From positions 1 through 15,296 of the forward strand of contig JAWBXA010000023.1 in NCBI GenBank assembly GCA_038868115.1: 15,296 nucleotides of DNA. Reading direction: 5' to 3'. Origin of the DNA: JAGTQI01 sp038868115. GTDB taxonomy: Archaea; Thermoproteota; Bathyarchaeia; Bathyarchaeales; Bathycorpusculaceae. The notes below the pieces were generated by a model. The model did no database searches, had not been told where the DNA came from, and saw nothing but the letters and a program-made list of their open reading frames with translations. Shown here piece after piece: positions 12,028 to 15,296 of the stretch (the stretch's first letter is position 1; every line of letters starts with the position of its first letter). A program made the translations under genes and the position numbers.

Positions 12028-14478
12028 ATGGCAGAAAAGCAAGCTGAAAATAAGCCTGAAGAGCTTCGCATCGGCGTTTTCATATGCCACTGCGGTTTGA
12101 ACATCGCCGGAGTCATCGACATCAAGGAGCTTGTTGAGTTTGCAAAAACTATTCCAGACGTTGTTTATGTGAAGGATAACCGTTACACGTGCGCAGACCC
12201 GGGACAAGAGGAGATTAGGAAAGCCATAAAGGAGCATAGGCTTAACCGTGTTGTTGTGGCTGCTTGTTCGCCCCGCATGCACGAGGTCACATTCCGACGG
12301 ACGGTTTCAGAGGCTGGCTTAAACCCGTACCTTTTTGAGATGGCTAACATCCGTGAGTTTTCATCTTGGTGTCATCCAAGCACTCCTAAAGAAGCAACAG
12401 AAAAAGCTAAAGACTTAATTAAGATGGCTGTGGCAAAGGCTAGGCTTTTGATGCCCTTGCAAACGATTGAGGTGCCTGTCACCAACAAGGCTTTGGTTAT
12501 TGGCGGCGGCATAGCCGGAATGAATGCAGCCTTGGATCTGGCTGAGATGGGCTTCAAGGTTTACCTTTTAGAAAAAAGCGAAAGCATAGGCGGGCACATG
12601 GCGCAGTTGGACAAGACTTTTCCAACATTAGACTGTTCCATCTGCATTGAAGGACCAAAAATGGTAGACGTTGGTCGGCATCCAAACATTGAGATAATCT
12701 CTTATGCTGATTTGCTTAGCGTCAGCGGTTTCATAGGCAACTTTAAGGTTCGCATCAGGAAGAATCCACGCTACGTCATTGCTGAAAACTGTACGGGATG
12801 TGGCGAATGCAAGGACGTTTGCCCAATAGAATATCCAAACGAGTGGGACATGGGACTCGGCGTTAGAAAAGCCATATCAGTGCCCTTCGATCAAGCGGTG
12901 CCCCTTGTTTATACAATTAACCGTGACTACTGTATTGAGTGCTACAAGTGTGTGGATGCTTGCGGTGCCAGGCAAGCCATAAACTTTGACCAAAAGCCAG
13001 AAGAGATTGAGCTCGAAGTCGGCGCCATAATTGTTGCAACCGGTTATGATATTTACTTGCCCTATGATAACCAGCTTTATGGTTATGGCAGATACACAAA
13101 CGTGATAACCTCACTGGAGTTTGAGAGGCTTATCCTTGCGGCTGGTCCAACTGGCGGAAAAGTGGTGCGGGCTTCTGATGGTCAAAAACCCCATAGTGTA
13201 GCCTTCATCCAATGTGTTGGTTCACGGGACACAAACAAGTACCCTTACTGTTCAAACTTCTGCTGTATGTACACGCTCAAGCATGTTGTCCAGCTAAAGG
13301 AGAAGTACAAGGAAGACATTGAGGTTTACGTCTTTTACATGGATATGCGAACTAACTTCAAAGGCTTTGAAGAATTCTACCAAAGGGCTCGTGAATTAGG
13401 CGTGAACTTCATTCGTGGACGAGTGAGCCACATATTTGAAGATCCGAAAACTAAAAACCTCACTATTCACGCCGAAGATGCGAACTTGGGCATGCCAATA
13501 GAAGTTGAGGCGGAAATGGTTGTTTTAGCAACAGCAGCCATACCCAAGAAGGGCACAGAGGATATAGCCCGCATCCTCAACTTGACGAGAGGCGCAGACG
13601 GCTTCTTCATGGAGAGCCACCCGAAGCTTAAGCCCTTAGACGCACCTACAGACGGCATATTCCTAGCTGGAGCATGCCAAGGACCAAAGGACATACCCTA
13701 CAGTGTTTCGCAAGGCTGCGGCGCAGCAGCCCGTGCAGCCACAGTCTTATCCAAGAAAACTTGGAAAATTGAGCCCATAATTGCTGTTGTTGACCCAAGC
13801 AAATGCAGGAATGTTACAACTAAATGTGGGATATGTGCTGAGCGTTGTCCATACGGAGCAATTAAGGCCGAAGAAAAGAAGCCGGCCCAAGTGATAACAG
13901 CCATGTGCCATGGTTGCGGAACATGTGTGGCAGAATGCCCAGCAGACGCCATACAACAGATGCACTTCACAGACGCCCAAATATTGGCTCAGCTACGAAC
14001 AGCCTTGGAAAAGAACCCTGAAGATAAAATTTTGGCTTTTCTCTGCAACTGGTGCAGCTATGCGGGGGCAGACCTTGCCGGAACAAGCCGTTTTGAGTAT
14101 CCGCCGACAATACGTCCAATAAGGGTCATGTGCTCTGGAAGAGTTGACAGAGACTTTGTTTTGGAGGCTTTTAGGCTTGGGGCTGGCATGGTTCTTGTGG
14201 CGGCATGTCACCTACCCTACGACTGCCATTACATCAGCGGAAACTGGAAGATGAAAGCAAGAATGGATGCTTTGGCGCCTATGCTTCATAAGCTCGGCTT
14301 AAGCCCGGAAAGGTTCCGAGTGGAATACATATCAGCAGCTGAAGGCGTAAAGTTTGCAGAGCTTATCCGAGAAATGACCGAGCAGATGCGCGCCCTTGGT
14401 AAGGAACGGATAAAAGCGGAAAATGAGAAGCTGCGCCCAGTGCTGGAAAATATGCTGAAGAGGAAGGAAAAGAGGTAG
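12028..14478 (+). CDS. hdrA: HdrA fused to MvhD domain (heterodisulfide reductase subunit A type)
   Basis: HdrA is the FAD-containing electron-bifurcating subunit of heterodisulfide-reductase complexes. This 816-residue protein begins with the HdrA N-domain (C20/C22 in FICHCG, C55, C80). The FAD Rossmann motif is GGGIAGMNAAL (159-169). IGGHMAQLDKTFPTLDCSIC is followed by an inserted two-cluster ferredoxin (C255/258/261/265 and C302/305/308/312). C396, C408, C412 and C413 come next, and then a C-terminal ferredoxin pair (C593/600/603/607 and C627/630/633/637). Residues about 667-790 are an MvhD domain with CNWCSYAGADLAG (C673, C676), C702, C727 and C733, the [2Fe-2S] module that normally links HdrA to hydrogenase or formate dehydrogenase. 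HdrA-MvhD fusions are known, as in HdrA2. The motif after the CxxC reads IEGPKM where I recall ILTPKM. No HdrB, HdrC or hydrogenase lies nearby. Confidence 0.95.
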   Translation: MAEKQAENKPEELRIGVFICHCGLNIAGVIDIKELVEFAKTIPDVVYVKDNRYTCADPGQEEIRKAIKEHRLNRVVVAACSPRMHEVTFRRTVSEAGLNPYLFEMANIREFSSWCHPSTPKEATEKAKDLIKMAVAKARLLMPLQTIEVPVTNKALVIGGGIAGMNAALDLAEMGFKVYLLEKSESIGGHMAQLDKTFPTLDCSICIEGPKMVDVGRHPNIEIISYADLLSVSGFIGNFKVRIRKNPRYVIAENCTGCGECKDVCPIEYPNEWDMGLGVRKAISVPFDQAVPLVYTINRDYCIECYKCVDACGARQAINFDQKPEEIELEVGAIIVATGYDIYLPYDNQLYGYGRYTNVITSLEFERLILAAGPTGGKVVRASDGQKPHSVAFIQCVGSRDTNKYPYCSNFCCMYTLKHVVQLKEKYKEDIEVYVFYMDMRTNFKGFEEFYQRARELGVNFIRGRVSHIFEDPKTKNLTIHAEDANLGMPIEVEAEMVVLATAAIPKKGTEDIARILNLTRGADGFFMESHPKLKPLDAPTDGIFLAGACQGPKDIPYSVSQGCGAAARAATVLSKKTWKIEPIIAVVDPSKCRNVTTKCGICAERCPYGAIKAEEKKPAQVITAMCHGCGTCVAECPADAIQQMHFTDAQILAQLRTALEKNPEDKILAFLCNWCSYAGADLAGTSRFEYPPTIRPIRVMCSGRVDRDFVLEAFRLGAGMVLVAACHLPYDCHYISGNWKMKARMDALAPMLHKLGLSPERFRVEYISAAEGVKFAELIREMTEQMRALGKERIKAENEKLRPVLENMLKRKEKR

Positions 14479-14481
14479 GCG

Positions 14482-14643
14482 TTGAAGGTTAAGGCTGTAC
14501 TATTCGACCTATTTGACACGCTGCTCCTAGTCCTTCGAAAGGCAGCGGCAACAGACACTTCCAAACCAGCCAATACAAATATTGAGCTAGACCTTGTTGT
14601 GAAAAGTCTAAAAGAGGTCCCAAAGATAATTAGTGATTGTTGA
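14482..14643 (+). pseudogene. HAD-superfamily hydrolase remnant, 53 aa, internally deleted
   Basis: A TTG at 14482, with AGAGGT five bases before it inside the end of hdrA, opens a 53-codon frame. The first residues, MKVKAVLFDLFDTLLLV, are a textbook HAD motif I (DxxDT with the nucleophile Asp10 and acid/base Asp13-Thr14). After a short junction (RKAAATDTSKPAN) the end, ELDLVVKSLKEVPKIISDC, is typical of the C-terminus of HAD phosphatases. The cap and motifs II-IV, normally about 150-200 residues, are missing, so it cannot be a working phosphatase of the family. It is read in the same direction as hdrA and sits just before the rRNA promoter. An internal deletion is the simplest explanation. 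Confidence 0.55.
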
Positions 14644-14670
14644 TTCAGAAATAACAATGCATATTAGGCG

Positions 14671-14690
14671 GAAAGAAACATTTATATCCG
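14671..14690 (+). promoter_or_regulatory. rRNA operon promoter
   Basis: A purine-rich BRE-like GAAAGAAACA is directly followed by TTTATATCC, the strongest BRE-TATA match in the window. Transcription would start near 14710, about 240 nt before the mature 16S end. No second TATA element stands out in the leader. Confidence 0.7.
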
Positions 14691-14710
14691 CTGAGCCATC
14701 TTCACATCTA

Positions 14711-14952
14711 TCTTGGTGAAGTTGAGCTGCCCGCATTTATCCGGCGGCGGCCCAACCTAGACCGTAAAGGCGTATAGACGCCTAAAATGGGGATGAAAAG
14801 GGTTGGCCTCCAATTGCGGGCACAAAAATGTGGACCTGACGCTAACGTGTTAGGTCTGAAATGGGCTTTGACATGTGGATCCCCTCCAAATCCAGTCGGC
14901 TTTGCGGCCGTATGCCAATAAGCGTCTCCGGCAGACGGCTAGGAGTTTGTTA
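14711..14952 (+). ncRNA. Structured 5' leader of the rRNA transcript
   Basis: The ~310 bp between the HAD remnant and 16S hold no further gene. TGCCCGCA (14728-14735) pairs with TGCGGGCA (14815-14822). Inside it GGCC-C-AACC (14749-14757) pairs with GGTTGGCC (14801-14808) with one bulged C, and inside that AGGCGT-ATAG-ACGCCT (14768-14783) is a perfect hairpin. A second hairpin of 10 pairs (some G-U) with loop TAAC spans 14833-14856. A third, CGTCT-CCGGC-AGACG, spans 14923-14937. Archaeal 16S leaders form a processing stem with the 16S trailer; the trailer is outside the window, so the bulge-helix-bulge site cannot be located. Confidence 0.55.
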
Positions 14953-15296
14953 ACTCCGGTTGATCCTGCCGGACCCCACTGCTATCGGGGTGGGACTAAG
15001 ACATGCTAGTCGTGCGCTTCCAAGCCACGGTGGAGGCGCGGCGCACAGCTCAGTAACACGTGGCTAACCTACCCTTGGGACGGGGACAACCCCGGGAAAC
15101 TGGGGCTAATCCCCGATAGGTGAGGACTCCTGGAATGGGTCCTCGCCGAAAGGGCGTCTGGACCATGCTTCTAGACGCTGCCCAAGGATGGGGCCGCGGC
15201 CGATCAGGTTGTTGGTGAGGTAACGGCTCACCAAGCCTAAGACCGGTACGGGCCGTGAGAGCGGGAGCCCGGAGATGGACACTGAGACAAGGGTCC
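14953..15296 (+). rRNA. 16S ribosomal RNA, 5' part (cut by window edge)
   Basis: The sequence from about 14953 reads ACTCCGGTTGATCCTGCCGG, the archaeal 16S 5' end. It continues through the expected early helices (AGACATGCTAGTCG, CAGCTCAGTAACACGTGG, GGCCGCGGCCGATCAGG) to GAGATGGACACTGAGACAAG at the window edge. The exact 5' end is uncertain by a few bases. About 344 of roughly 1,450-1,500 nt are present. The sequence looks like the Bathyarchaeia (MCG) type, but I could not align it. Confidence 0.97.

Noticed and set aside
13951..14240. Possible selenocysteine codons in the MvhD domain, as in VhuD
   Set aside because: All expected metal-ligand positions are Cys codons and the frame has no internal TGA.
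14786..14840. Possible C/D box small RNA in the rRNA leader
   Set aside because: GGATGA only weakly fits box C and a CTGA lies at a possible box D distance, but no D'/C' pair or terminal stem is seen, and the bases fall within the hairpins already described.
1..15296. CRISPR arrays, insertion sequences, integrase or attachment sites, toxin-antitoxin pairs
   Set aside because: I looked for repeated spaced units, terminal inverted repeats with target duplications, a tRNA-Asp 3' end duplicated elsewhere, and typical short gene pairs, and saw none.

Overview
The window is archaeal. It ends in the first ~340 nt of a 16S rRNA gene that opens with the archaeal CCGGTTGATCCTGCCGG signature. Promoters are TATA-box type, several short or near-leaderless 5' ends are visible, and the protein families are archaeal (NreA, NucS/EndoMS, UPF0282, HdrA). 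The moderate GC content, the HdrA-MvhD fusion with a polyferredoxin, and the flavour of the 16S sequence fit the Bathyarchaeia (former MCG) or a close thermoproteotal lineage. That placement is inference and was not computed.

Layout. Positions 1-1285 are a sparse membrane/surface region: the start of a membrane-anchored DUF4382-type protein (-), two tandem palindromes that look like operators, one or two tiny ORFs, and a single-pass beta-rich protein (+). Positions 1389-3012 hold two tandem CPBP (CAAX-protease-like) membrane proteases on the minus strand whose frames overlap. Positions 3013-3596 contain no intact gene, but the minus strand carries what looks like a decayed membrane-protein frame, followed by a terminator-like hairpin. 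Positions 3597-5019 are a minus-strand operon of a membrane-anchored coiled-coil protein and rpiA. A tRNA-Asp(GUC) with encoded CCA lies at 5159-5236, convergent with a PLP aminotransferase (5252-6376, -).

Positions 6494-10375 are rich in DNA maintenance genes. There is an NreA-type repair protein with a zinc-finger-like cysteine set and a PCNA-binding-like C-terminus (+), a class I inorganic pyrophosphatase (-), and a translationally coupled pair of NucS/EndoMS mismatch endonuclease and UPF0282 metallo-hydrolase (-). A SAM methyltransferase is divergent from nucS across a very short shared promoter.

Positions 11095-14478 are a redox operon: a six-cluster polyferredoxin followed with no gap by an 816-residue HdrA fused to an MvhD domain. 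HdrB, HdrC and hydrogenase subunits are absent, so this two-gene module presumably connects a ferredoxin pool to a partner encoded elsewhere. It is followed by a tiny HAD-phosphatase remnant that seems to have lost its middle, then a strong rRNA promoter, a structured rRNA leader and the 16S gene.

I found no CRISPR array, insertion sequence, integrase or toxin-antitoxin pair. The most unusual points are the double palindrome, the polyferredoxin/HdrA-MvhD pair, two PCNA-linked repair genes close together, and several small or decayed frames.
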